NCBI GenBank assembly: GCA_031409695.1
Contig: JANNXS010000196.1
Span: forward strand, 1 to 30,660
From: JABFRJ01 sp031409695
GTDB taxonomy: Bacteria > Pseudomonadota > Alphaproteobacteria > Rhizobiales > Hyphomicrobiaceae
Direction of reading: 5' to 3'
DNA: 30,660 nucleotides
Shown here piece by piece: positions 23,370-30,660 of this stretch. The stretch's first letter is position 1. Every line of letters begins with the position of its first letter. Position numbers and translations under genes: made by a program. The notes beneath the pieces were generated by a model that saw only the letters and a program-made list of their open reading frames with translations, made no database searches and was not told the origin of the DNA.

Positions 23370-25670
23370 ATGCAGCAATTCGTCCAGTGTTGGCGCATTT
23401 GGGCGCACCATCAGACGTTGCGGCCAGCAGCCGTTGTGGCGCTGTGGATCTGGACGGTCATCGGAACCCTGAGCTCCGTTGCGACGGCCCAGGAACTCCG
23501 TTGGACGCAGCCTACCGGCCACATTGAGGTGCCGCCGTCGCCGACGGACCCGACCGCGGCAAAAGTTTACTCTGTGTTCGACAAGAATTGTGCCTCTTGC
23601 CACCAGACAGGTAAGTCAACGCTGCCCGCCCCCGCCGGTGGCTTTGGCGGCATCTTGGACCTCCCGACACTCGCCGCCGACCCCACGCGCATCCGTGCTG
23701 GCTTACCCGATGCCTCGCCGATGTACACCATGCTGCAGGAGCAGCCTTGGCATGGCCTCGATGCAAGCAAGGATATTGAACTGACGTCCGTCGATCTCGA
23801 TGTGCTGCGAGAGTGGATCAGTTCTCTGAAACCTGATGCCAAGTGTGAGCGCCAGCCCGTGAGCCAGGAAGACGCAGCCGCGGCTGTCAGTCGATATCTT
23901 GAAACGGCCGGTGCAGCGGCCAAGAGTAGCCGATTTCTCACCCTGACCCACTTCTTCAACGCCTGTGCCACTGAAGCTGAAATGAAAGCCTACCGGCAGG
24001 CCGTTGCAACCGCGGTCAACGGCGTGTCGTGGGGGCTGAAGCCGATTGTTCTGGCGCCGGTCGATAGTGCCGAAACGATCTTCCGCATCGATCTTAGTGA
24101 TATGGGCTGGGATGAGGGGCGCTGGAGCCGACTGCTCGCGACCTACCCCTATCGGAGTCCGGACCTGGAAACTGCAATTGACGCACCGGCGGCCATCTCG
24201 ATCCGGGCCGACTGGTTTGTCGCCGCCGCTTTGTCGCCTCCGCTTTATTATGAGTTGCTTGGCCTGCCAGACCGGCTGTCGACCTTAACGGCGAGCTTAC
24301 GTCTGGATCTTAACTCAGACGTCCTTCAAAATCGGGCGCGCCGGATTGGGATCAAGACGTCGACCGTTGCGCGGGGAAGTCGGCTGCTGCAGCGCTCGAC
24401 GTTCGCCAATGGCGGCTTCTGGGTCACTTACGAATATGCACCAACACCGGGCAGGCCAGATCTGTTTGAGACGCCGGGCGGACCTGGTTCGCGCGGGGCT
24501 TCACGGCCGGATGGGTCACTGGTCATGTTCGCCCTGCCGAACGGTTTCAACGCCTTCTTCATCACCAATGGCGATGGCCAGCGTGTGAACGACCTGCCGC
24601 TATCCGTCGTTCGCAATGAAACACATCCTGCCCGCCGGTTGTCAGCGGGCGGTGCTTGCATGGCGTGCCACGCGCAAGGCCCGCGGCCCGCGACCGACGA
24701 ACTGAAAACGCGCGTCACCGGCGACACGAGCATTCCCCGTGATATCCGCGAAAAGGTCATGAACCTTGCGGCGAGCGACGACGAGATGAAGCTTTTGATC
24801 GCATCGGACACCAGCCGTACCACTGGTGCTTTGGTCGAGGCAGGGGTTATTCCGGGCACGACGCTCGATGGCAGTGAGCCGGTCGCCGCGCTTTCACGTC
24901 GCTATAGACAGGACGTGTCAATTGAGACGCTCGCGGCGGAACTTGGTGTTTCGGTCAAGCAACTGCGCGAGACCGCCGGCAAAGCCAAAGGCCGTGCTGG
25001 CGATGTTATCGATCGCCTTGTGCACGGCTTGGTTCCACGCCGCACGGTCGAAGCCGCAGCCGGTAGTCTTGCCGCGTCGATGCGGCAAGGACTTGTGCCA
25101 CCAATAGACCCGGATGTCGGCGGGTTGGACATACCGGGCGACGAGCCGCAGCCGCGCCTCGTGCTTAAGTCTGGGCCGGTCGCTTTTAAGGTCGGTGACG
25201 TCCTTGGCATTTCTGCGCGCACGTCTGAGAGCTGTTATCTCACGCTCATCAATGTCGATCGAAACGGGCGCGGTACCGTGGTGTTTCCAAACGATTTCGA
25301 GCAGAACAATTTCATCGAGGCCGGCAAAGAGATCCGCGTTCCCGCTGACGCCGCGCCCTATGTGTTTCGTCTGCGCGATCCCGGGCGCGAGACAGTCGTT
25401 GGCATATGCCAGACCGGCAGCAAGGTTTTGCCAGGTATCCGGCACGACTTCGAGCGGCAGCGTTTCACGGAACTCGGCGACTACAAAGTGTTCCTGTCCC
25501 GCCTTAACCTAGCCGATGCCGACACGCGGCCTCAAGCGCTCGCAAAAGGCGCGCCAGAGGTAAAAGCACGCCGTCGCGGTCGCTCGACGGCGCCAGGACA
25601 ATCTCCAGCTGGTGCCGCCCGGAGCGATGTTCAAATGCGAGCTGTCGCCATTGTTGATGTAACGCCCTAG
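23370..25670 (+). CDS. Exported cytochrome c-type / DUF4384-like multidomain protein
   Basis: A 766-residue exported protein. The N-terminus has a signal-like hydrophobic segment (AAVVALWIWTVIGTL) ending at ATAQE. A cytochrome c-like region follows with the haem motif CASCH at residues 74-78. A second CxxCH (CMACH) is at residues 430-434 in a middle domain that resembles the large c-type cytochromes of planctomycete style. A possible helix-turn-helix-like stretch (IETLAAELGVSVKQLRETAG) and a helical linker follow. The last 170 residues contain a DUF4384-like beta domain (FKVGDVLGISARTSESCYLT, then RGTVVFPNDFEQNNFIEAGK). The tail is basic and Ala/Pro-rich. The role is unknown; periplasmic electron transfer or stress sensing are guesses. 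Its stop codon TAG coincides with the first base triplet of the palindromic element at 25667. Confidence 0.8.
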   Translation: MQQFVQCWRIWAHHQTLRPAAVVALWIWTVIGTLSSVATAQELRWTQPTGHIEVPPSPTDPTAAKVYSVFDKNCASCHQTGKSTLPAPAGGFGGILDLPTLAADPTRIRAGLPDASPMYTMLQEQPWHGLDASKDIELTSVDLDVLREWISSLKPDAKCERQPVSQEDAAAAVSRYLETAGAAAKSSRFLTLTHFFNACATEAEMKAYRQAVATAVNGVSWGLKPIVLAPVDSAETIFRIDLSDMGWDEGRWSRLLATYPYRSPDLETAIDAPAAISIRADWFVAAALSPPLYYELLGLPDRLSTLTASLRLDLNSDVLQNRARRIGIKTSTVARGSRLLQRSTFANGGFWVTYEYAPTPGRPDLFETPGGPGSRGASRPDGSLVMFALPNGFNAFFITNGDGQRVNDLPLSVVRNETHPARRLSAGGACMACHAQGPRPATDELKTRVTGDTSIPRDIREKVMNLAASDDEMKLLIASDTSRTTGALVEAGVIPGTTLDGSEPVAALSRRYRQDVSIETLAAELGVSVKQLRETAGKAKGRAGDVIDRLVHGLVPRRTVEAAAGSLAASMRQGLVPPIDPDVGGLDIPGDEPQPRLVLKSGPVAFKVGDVLGISARTSESCYLTLINVDRNGRGTVVFPNDFEQNNFIEAGKEIRVPADAAPYVFRLRDPGRETVVGICQTGSKVLPGIRHDFERQRFTELGDYKVFLSRLNLADADTRPQALAKGAPEVKARRRGRSTAPGQSPAGAARSDVQMRAVAIVDVTP

Positions 25671-25743
25671 TGTTCCGATTCCGACATTTGCTTCCCGTTC
25701 CAGTGAGGTTCCGAGCAAATGTCGGAACCATTTGGAACACTAG
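25667..25743. repeat. CTAG-bounded palindromic element A
   Basis: Outer arms CTAGTGTTCC (25667-25676) and GGAACACTAG (25734-25743), and inner arms TTCCGACATTTGCT (25679-25692) and AGCAAATGTCGGAA (25714-25727). The two sides are joined by two bases on the left and six on the right. It carries the motif GACATTTGCTTCCCGTTC at 25683-25700. There is no T run and no open frame, so a terminator or IS is unlikely. It matches element B in plan and orientation-reversed sequence. The CTAG also provides the TAG stop of the upstream gene. Confidence 0.9.
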
Positions 25744-25756
25744 CAACAGTATGATT

Positions 25757-25835
25757 CTAGTGTAGCTTTTGCATCTGACGTTTGGCTGAGAGACCAGCCG
25801 CGAACGGGAACCAAACGTCAGATGCGCTACACTAG
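25757..25835. repeat. CTAG-bounded palindromic element B (reverse orientation)
   Basis: Outer arms CTAGTGTAGC (25757-25766) and GCTACACTAG (25826-25835), and inner arms GCATCTGACGTTTGG (25771-25785) and CCAAACGTCAGATGC (25811-25825). A four-base TTTT lies between the left arms only. On the minus strand it carries GACGTTTGGTTCCCGTTC, matching element A at 16 of 18 positions, and the two differences are compensated in the opposite arm. An extra small stem (CTGAG...) sits near the loop. Confidence 0.9.
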
Positions 25836-25908
25836 CGACTTTGGCCGAAAAAAATTATAGCCGGTGGCAGACGACCTCGCCCCGGAAAGTGCTCCAGCGA
25901 CGTTGGTA

Positions 25909-27021
25909 TCAAAGTGGGCGCCGACCCATGAGGCCCTCAACGAGGTCGGCAAGTCTGACAACTGCGTCTGGCCGGCCGATACGTTTGGCGGCCGCGGCGA
26001 CGCGGGATAGCAAGGCTGGATCGTTCAAAAGCTGTCGAATGGCGGCCGTAAGTGTCTTTGGCGTCAAAGCCTTCTGTTCCATGCACCAGCCGGCTTCGGC
26101 AGCTTCGACCCTGCGGGCATTGAGCAACTGATCGTTGTCCAGCGCGTGCGGTAATGGTACCAGAATGCCAGGTCGACCAATTACGGTCAGTTCGCTGACC
26201 GTGCCAGCCCCTGCCCTCGCAATCACGACATGAGCCTTTGCAATCTCTTCGGGCAGGGCCTTGAAAAAGGTAGCGACCAAAGCGCGGATACCAGCCGCCT
26301 CATAGGCCGTCGTGACGGCTGCTACGTCCTCCTCGCGTGCCTGCTGGGTGACAAACAGCATCCGCCGCATTGCTTCGGGCAAAGCCGCAAGCGCTGGCGG
26401 CACGGTTTCCGAGAAGTAGCGTGCGCCCTGGCTGCCGCCAAAGATTAAAACATTGAACGGCCCGCTCGCCCCGGGCGGGTTGTAAGCCCGTGTCGACCAG
26501 TCAATCACACTGTCGCGCACCGGGTTGCCCGTGACGCGAACCTTGGACCTCAGTGCCGGATCAACACCCGCAACATCGTCAAAAGACGTGGCAATGACCG
26601 TCACGCGCTTCGCGAGCATCTTGTTGGCGCGGCCAAGCACGGCGTTTGCCTCATGCAAGGCTGAAGGTATCCGGCGCAGTTTCGCAGCCAGTAACGGTGG
26701 AAACGTCGGATAGCCGCCAAAGCCGACCACGACCGCCGGCTTCACCTCGCCGAGCAGCTTGAACGCGGCCGCCGTGCCGCGCGTCAGGGTGTAACCCGTC
26801 TTGGCCGCAGCGAGAGGCGATGAGCCCTTCAACGTTGCAGCCGGCACCCGGTAAATCTGGCGCGCCGGAAAATCCGCCCCAAACTTATCGCCACGCATAT
26901 CTGTGATCAGATCGACAACGATGCCGCGCCGGGCCAGTTCCTGAGCGAGCGCGAAAGCCGGAAACAAATGTCCAGCTGTGCCGCCCGCGGCAAGCATCAC
27001 GGAAGCGGAAGCGTTCGGCAT
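25909..27021 (-). CDS. murG: MurG-like UDP-GlcNAc:lipid I N-acetylglucosaminyltransferase
   Basis: A peripheral membrane GT28 enzyme of 370 residues that would convert lipid I to lipid II in peptidoglycan synthesis. The glycine-rich motif is GGTAGHLFPA, where most MurG have GGTGGH. VVGFGGYPTFPPLLAAK and LHEANAVLGRANKMLAKRV (usually HEQN) follow. The C-terminal domain has VTGNPVR, LIFGGSQGARYFSE and VSELTVIGRPGILVPLPHAL with DNDQLLNA. Key folds are all present. It lies alone, outside the mra-mur-fts cluster in which it normally sits, next to a GT4 gene on the same strand. It may be the only copy relocated or a paralogue, and the two motif changes favour some divergence. Confidence 0.88.
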   Translation of the reverse strand: MPNASASVMLAAGGTAGHLFPAFALAQELARRGIVVDLITDMRGDKFGADFPARQIYRVPAATLKGSSPLAAAKTGYTLTRGTAAAFKLLGEVKPAVVVGFGGYPTFPPLLAAKLRRIPSALHEANAVLGRANKMLAKRVTVIATSFDDVAGVDPALRSKVRVTGNPVRDSVIDWSTRAYNPPGASGPFNVLIFGGSQGARYFSETVPPALAALPEAMRRMLFVTQQAREEDVAAVTTAYEAAGIRALVATFFKALPEEIAKAHVVIARAGAGTVSELTVIGRPGILVPLPHALDNDQLLNARRVEAAEAGWCMEQKALTPKTLTAAIRQLLNDPALLSRVAAAAKRIGRPDAVVRLADLVEGLMGRRPL

Positions 27022-27110
27022 CGATGTAGGTCCCGGCGTGAGGCGAATGGCAGATCACTCACTTCACCCATACAAGTCAACGCGACCTGATTCGCACGCC
27101 GGTCGCGTGT

Positions 27111-28307
27111 TCACCGGTTTCGATCCAGGACGGCATGGTACATGTCGAAGGTCTTTTGCGCGGCCCGCTCCCACGTCAAATGCGCAACGGCTGCCTGCCG
27201 CGCGGCGCGCAGGCTCGGACGGGACAGGGTATCGTCTTGCGCGATCCGCCGGAGCTCATCGCGCCAGGCGTCCACATCCAGCGGGGCAACACACCGGCCT
27301 TGCCCACAGGCGGCCTCGGGCATCGAAGACGTGTCGGACACGACCACGGAGCAGCCGAGCGACAGGGCTTCGCTGATTGGCATGCCATAGCCCTCGTAGA
27401 GCGACGGGTAACACATCGCCCGTGCATGCTTGTATAACGTGCGCAGATCGTGGTCCGACAAATACCCGGCCAAGCGCAGCGTCCCCTCGTCTTTCAGCGC
27501 GTCCAGGCTCTCGCCCAACTTCGTGTCGCCCCACCCCTGAGTGCCGACAAGCACCAATGGCATGTGTCGCCGTTCGTCCGGGCGGAGCGCGCGATAGGCT
27601 GTCAGAAGGGTCTTGAAATTCTTGCGGGGTTCCAGGGTGGAAACACTGAGAACGTAGCGCTGTTCGTTGATATCGAGCCGCTGGAGGATGTCCGTGTCCA
27701 GGTGTCCGGGCGCGCGATACGTTGCGTTGACCCCTGGCTCAATTACGGCAATGTTCTCAGGCGCACGCCCAAAGTGCTGGACGATCTCGTCGCGCACGGC
27801 ATGGGAAATCGTGTGGATCATTGGTGCTGTGCGGCACAGCGCTTCAACCGGTGCCAACCAGTTTGCGCGTGACTTTGGATGCAGGTCCGGGAAGCGGAGA
27901 AACGACAGGTCGTAGACCACCGGGATCATGGGCACGTCCCGGGGTCTTCCCGGCGCACGCGACATGAACGCGTGAAAAAGGTCCACGTTCTGGCGCGGCA
28001 AGGATGCGCTGAACACCTCGCCGCGAACACGCGTTGCGATGGCGTGCACAGGCGGGTGGCGGGAAACAAGACGGCGCGTCTTGGTCAAGATATCCGGCGC
28101 ATTGACCGTGATGCGGTCGGCTTGTTCCGGGCGGATTCCGTCGACATAGGAACGCCCGGCGTCGTGCCAGCTGAAATTGTGAAAGCCAAGGAACGTGTGC
28201 TGGTCAGCGTCAGGTCGCGCGACCATAGCCGACAACAAATGCAGGACATAGTTCGGGATCCCCGTGAACGGCGGGACGAGGCACACCGTGTCAAGTCCGA
28301 TGCGCAC
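27111..28307 (-). CDS. Glycosyltransferase, GT4 family
   Basis: A GT-B fold glycosyltransferase of about 398 residues, probably cytoplasmic. The protein opens RIGLDTVCLVPPFTGIPNYV, has the loop IPVVYDLSFLRFPDLHPKSR and LVPPFTG, and its second half shows VLSVSTLEPRKNFKTLL, VLVGTQGWG and the acidic motif PSLYEGYGMPISEALSLG, typical of the GT4 E-x7-E centre. The frame is open from GTG 28340. GTG 28307 is the likelier start because it directly precedes the conserved first strand and has GGGAG upstream. The substrate is unknown. It lies 89 bases upstream of murG on the same strand, so they may be cotranscribed. Confidence 0.88.
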   Translation of the reverse strand: MRIGLDTVCLVPPFTGIPNYVLHLLSAMVARPDADQHTFLGFHNFSWHDAGRSYVDGIRPEQADRITVNAPDILTKTRRLVSRHPPVHAIATRVRGEVFSASLPRQNVDLFHAFMSRAPGRPRDVPMIPVVYDLSFLRFPDLHPKSRANWLAPVEALCRTAPMIHTISHAVRDEIVQHFGRAPENIAVIEPGVNATYRAPGHLDTDILQRLDINEQRYVLSVSTLEPRKNFKTLLTAYRALRPDERRHMPLVLVGTQGWGDTKLGESLDALKDEGTLRLAGYLSDHDLRTLYKHARAMCYPSLYEGYGMPISEALSLGCSVVVSDTSSMPEAACGQGRCVAPLDVDAWRDELRRIAQDDTLSRPSLRAARQAAVAHLTWERAAQKTFDMYHAVLDRNR

Positions 28308-28405
28308 CGCGTCCCGTCTCCCAAGCCAGCCAAGCGACACGCGTTGGTTAGCTGAACCATATTTAGGGCTGCCTTACGCGTTCTAATCCCGGGTGCAAAG
28401 GCGCC

Positions 28406-28430
28406 CTCTGCACAATGTCATCGTGCAGAG
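28406..28430. repeat. Short hairpin between two minus-strand genes
   Basis: Arms CTCTGCAC and GTGCAGAG are perfect complements around nine bases. It is 62 bases after the stop of the exported small protein gene and lacks a T run, so it may be a weak terminator or an operator. Confidence 0.35.
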
Positions 28431-28491
28431 TGTCGCCGCGCGCATTTGCCACGATGACGCGCCGAGCGTGTGCTTGGCTGCTTGGCGCGGC

Positions 28492-28872
28492 TTAGGGTGA
28501 GCGCCGTTTGATGCCGTCCTTGATGAACACTTGCAGGGGCGTTGTGCCAGTCGCGCTGCCGTCAAGGGCTCGCCAACGCCCGTCGGCGCACAGAATACCG
28601 CCCTGAACAGCGCTGGCCTCAAACGTGACAGCGTTGGCGTAGACCTTGCCGTTCGCACCAGGCTCATGGGCTGTGAAATTGGTGTTACATTTGCCCCCAG
28701 AAACCACGGGATCGTAACCGCGGATCATGATGCCACCGCCACCGGTGCTCTCGAACTCAGGCGTCAGAAGCGGCCACTTGGCATAATCTTCGGCAGTTGC
28801 GGGTTGGGCAGTTTGGGCTTGAACCTGTGTTGTGACGAGGCATAAGGCGGCCGCGCAAATCATCCGATACAT
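28492..28872 (-). CDS. Small exported hypothetical protein
   Basis: A protein of 126 residues starting MYRMICAAALCLVTTQVQA, a clear signal peptide with cleavage near AQA. The mature part begins with TAEDYAKWPLLTP and contains GGGGIMIRGYDPVVSGGKC, NTNFTAHEPGANGKVYANA and GGILCADGRWRALDGSATG, giving two cysteines that could bond. It ends in a basic tail (KDGIKRRSP). The frame is open to 28977, but ATG 28872 begins a proper signal peptide and has GGAG upstream. No function is known to me. It is divergent from the unit at 28983. Confidence 0.72.
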   Translation of the reverse strand: MYRMICAAALCLVTTQVQAQTAQPATAEDYAKWPLLTPEFESTGGGGIMIRGYDPVVSGGKCNTNFTAHEPGANGKVYANAVTFEASAVQGGILCADGRWRALDGSATGTTPLQVFIKDGIKRRSP

Positions 28873-28982
28873 GGGACTATCTCCGGAGCAGTGTGATAAA
28901 ACAAAGGCGATTGAGATGGGCGATTGACCTGATTGGGCAACACGGTGAGATACGGCGCTGTTGTCGAGAGGTTTCAAACGTC

Positions 28983-29642
28983 ATGACACTTCAGAATCAG
29001 CCATTCCAAAACCGCCCACTCCAAAACCGCGTCTCCCCCGATGGCGACATTGTTGCCACGCCGGCGCGCGGGACCGTTTACGGCAATCGTGGCGGCTGTT
29101 TTCATCGCGAAGACGGCAGTCTGAAGGCGCGCCTGTGGGCGAACCGGCAATGGATCTGCTGCGTCCTGCAATTCAAGAACCGGCGACGCACACTGCGCCA
29201 GCCCGGTAAGTTCACTGAACTGTTCTTTCTCGACGAAGCTACGGCATTTGCCGCGGGGCATCGGCCTTGCTTTGAATGCCGGCGCGCAGACGCCGAAAGC
29301 TTTCGCGGTTTTTGGGCGGCCGCCTACGGCGTTTCTCAGAGCCCTGCCGCCCCAGCTATGGATTTAGTCTTGCACAGCGAACGCCTGGACGAAAAAGGCG
29401 CTAAACGGACCGCGGCCGTTGCCGCAGCAGATCTGCCCGACGGTGTGATCGTACGTCATGAAAGCGCCGCTTGGCTACTTCAGCGGGGTCGCCTGCACAA
29501 ATGGTCGTTCGAAGGTTATGGTGCCCCAGCTCCGATGCCGAACGTGTCGAAATTAACCTGCCTGACGCCGCCAGCGATCGTTGCCACAATACGGTCCGGT
29601 TACCGTCCTCAACTCCACCCCAGTGCCCGCGCCGAAGGTTGA
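28983..29642 (+). CDS. Conserved hypothetical protein with Ada-like CxxC motif
   Basis: About 219 residues, with start ATG 28983 chosen because the residues before it are unlike protein. The core (GNRGGCFHREDGSLKARLW, then QWICCVLQFKNRRR, then GKFTELFFLDEATAFAAGHR, then RPCFECRRADAESF) resembles conserved proteins whose cysteine pairs look like half of the metal-binding domain of the Ada methyltransferase (AGxRPCxxC). A zinc-binding or DNA-repair-like role is an inference from that motif only. A short N-terminal repeat of PxQNR is seen (QPFQNRPLQNR). The rest is acidic-aromatic with no further known domain. The next gene begins four bases after its stop. Confidence 0.68.
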   Translation: MTLQNQPFQNRPLQNRVSPDGDIVATPARGTVYGNRGGCFHREDGSLKARLWANRQWICCVLQFKNRRRTLRQPGKFTELFFLDEATAFAAGHRPCFECRRADAESFRGFWAAAYGVSQSPAAPAMDLVLHSERLDEKGAKRTAAVAAADLPDGVIVRHESAAWLLQRGRLHKWSFEGYGAPAPMPNVSKLTCLTPPAIVATIRSGYRPQLHPSARAEG

Positions 29643-29646
29643 TCCG

Positions 29647-30405
29647 ATGACTCGCAAGTCCCTGCGCCGATCCATGCGGCGCATCTATTGGGTGCTGTGT
29701 TTTTTAATCCTGGTTTCTGTGGTCGCCAAGTTCGGTGACTTCGTACCGTTCCTTGGCAGCGCGCTGGTCACGGAAGTCCGCAAGGATATCTATGAGTTGC
29801 TCAAGGATATGAGTCTGTTGATTGCGACTTGCGGCGTTGCATACATCTCAAACGTCTATCAGCGGCGCAGTGCATTCATCGAATCGCTGAAAGTCGAATG
29901 GCGCGACATCCTCACGGCAAAGTCAGCCGTGCTCTCATTCCTGCACAAGGACCTGCCGACACACGACGACTATGTGTCAGCCTTCATGCGGCTGTCCGAG
30001 ACGATTGACAACATGCGCGTCGTCTACAGGAACGTCGGTGAGACCGACGAGTTGATCGGCATCTATCCGTATGCGCCATTGCATGACATGCGGCGCGTTT
30101 TGCAAACGCTCGATCCGAAAAATGGGCCTGCCACGCCTGAGTATCGCAAGCTTGCACGCGACACTGTCCTGCGCTCGTTTTACGCGCTCCGGGACGAGTA
30201 TCTGGCGGAACTGGATCTTGAAGCGCCGGACACGCCCCTACTGCTCTCGGGCGCGCGCCGACTCTCAAAACCCGGCGCCCTGCCTTGGGCACGTGCGCAC
30301 CAAAACCAGCAGATCGCCGAGCACAAAGCCAATGCCGCGCCGAATGACCCGTCGGACCTGTTGCTATTCGAGCTCAATCAGGCGGAAGACAAGAAGCGCC
30401 GCTGA
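29647..30405 (+). CDS. Two-helix membrane protein, hypothetical
   Basis: A protein of about 252 residues. A basic start (MTRKSLRRSMRRIYW) leads to one membrane segment (VLCFLILVSVVAKFGDFV) and, after an amphipathic stretch, a second (LLKDMSLLIATCGVAYI). About 180 mainly helical, charged residues follow, including conserved-looking KVEWRDILTAKSAVLSF, MRLSETIDNMRVVYRNVG and LRDEYLAEL. The topology suggests a cytoplasmic or periplasmic helical domain anchored by a hairpin. The frame is open from 29581, but ATG 29647 is four bases after the upstream stop and follows AAGG, so the two genes are likely one operon. No family is recognised with certainty. Confidence 0.75.
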   Translation: MTRKSLRRSMRRIYWVLCFLILVSVVAKFGDFVPFLGSALVTEVRKDIYELLKDMSLLIATCGVAYISNVYQRRSAFIESLKVEWRDILTAKSAVLSFLHKDLPTHDDYVSAFMRLSETIDNMRVVYRNVGETDELIGIYPYAPLHDMRRVLQTLDPKNGPATPEYRKLARDTVLRSFYALRDEYLAELDLEAPDTPLLLSGARRLSKPGALPWARAHQNQQIAEHKANAAPNDPSDLLLFELNQAEDKKRR

Positions 30406-30660
30406 TCAAGGTTTTTCGTCGTCCTCGACCACCGCGGGAGGTGCGATATCGGCATAGGCGATGTTGATACGGCGCGCCATCGCGTCGATGTATTCGGCAA
30501 CCTCTGGCGGTAACTCGGTCGAGGCAAATCGGTCCGGATGATACAAGCGTGCGAGCGCCAGGTACGACGCGCGGATCTCGTCGCGAGTTGCTGACTTACC
30601 GATGCCCAGAATGCGAAACGGGTCGCTCTTGTCGAGTGCTGAGATCTTCTTGTCGAGTTG
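30406..30660 (-). CDS. J-domain protein, C-terminal part (runs off the edge)
   Basis: The last 84 residues of a minus-strand gene whose start lies beyond the window. It carries a J-domain: DPFRILGIGKSATRDEIRAS, then LARLYHPDRF with the HPD motif that stimulates DnaK-type ATPases, then the YIDAMARRINIAYADI helix. A short acidic tail VVEDDEKP ends it. The stop is immediately next to that of the convergent membrane protein gene (TGA/TCA shared at 30403-30408). The full length and any partner domain cannot be seen. Confidence 0.85.
   Translation of the reverse strand, partial: QLDKKISALDKSDPFRILGIGKSATRDEIRASYLALARLYHPDRFASTELPPEVAEYIDAMARRINIAYADIAPPAVVEDDEKP

Noticed and set aside
25667..25835. 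The CTAG palindromes as ordinary intrinsic terminators
   Set aside because: Neither has a T run after the stem, and the shared core and bulge are not explained by termination alone.
25667..25835. The CTAG palindromes as an insertion sequence
   Set aside because: No transposase frame fits between or around them; at most they are non-autonomous elements.

Overview
The window looks like chromosomal DNA of an alphaproteobacterium, most likely from the Hyphomicrobiales (Rhizobiales). Base composition is GC-rich and even, and the genes are densely packed. The cpaA-cpaB-cpaC-cpaD-cpaE-cpaF-tadB-tadC order and the many small exported proteins fit that group. The assignment is inferred from gene content and protein flavour, not from a marker gene. 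I see no rRNA, tRNA, CRISPR array, transposase or phage gene.

Region 1 (1-7000) is mixed metabolism and housekeeping. It holds an MFS exporter, a small secreted ClpP-fold-like protein, a short repeat-bearing ORF, a LysR-type regulator divergent from an aldo/keto reductase with a strong palindrome between them, the YebC/PmpR-family regulator, and a DMT/EamA transporter whose start overlaps the yebC stop.

Region 2 (7050-16280) is a Tad (Flp-type) pilus assembly locus. It encodes prepilin peptidase CpaA, periplasmic CpaB, secretin CpaC, lipoprotein CpaD, the MinD-like CpaE, the motor ATPase CpaF and the inner-membrane platform pair TadB/TadC. It closes with a strong intrinsic terminator. No pilin (Flp/PilA), TadE/F/G pseudopilin or TadD gene is present here, so the machine must be completed from elsewhere. 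A small antisense ORF with a good ribosome binding site lies between cpaA and cpaB.

Region 3 (16388-22113) has a family III CoA-transferase, an exported coiled-coil protein, a PRC-barrel protein with a clear terminator, a 50-residue membrane ORF, and a YfgM-like/BamB pair linked to outer-membrane protein assembly.

Region 4 (22106-30660) has two GT4-type glycosyltransferases and a stand-alone murG, all on the minus strand. It also has a 766-residue exported protein joining cytochrome c-type CxxCH motifs to a DUF4384-like domain. Further on are an exported small protein, a two-gene unit (an Ada-like CxxC protein and a two-helix membrane protein) and the end of a J-domain protein. Between the cytochrome-like gene and murG sit two neighbouring CTAG-bounded palindromes. 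They share architecture and a core motif in opposite orientation and show compensatory stem changes. This is the most unusual non-coding structure in the window.
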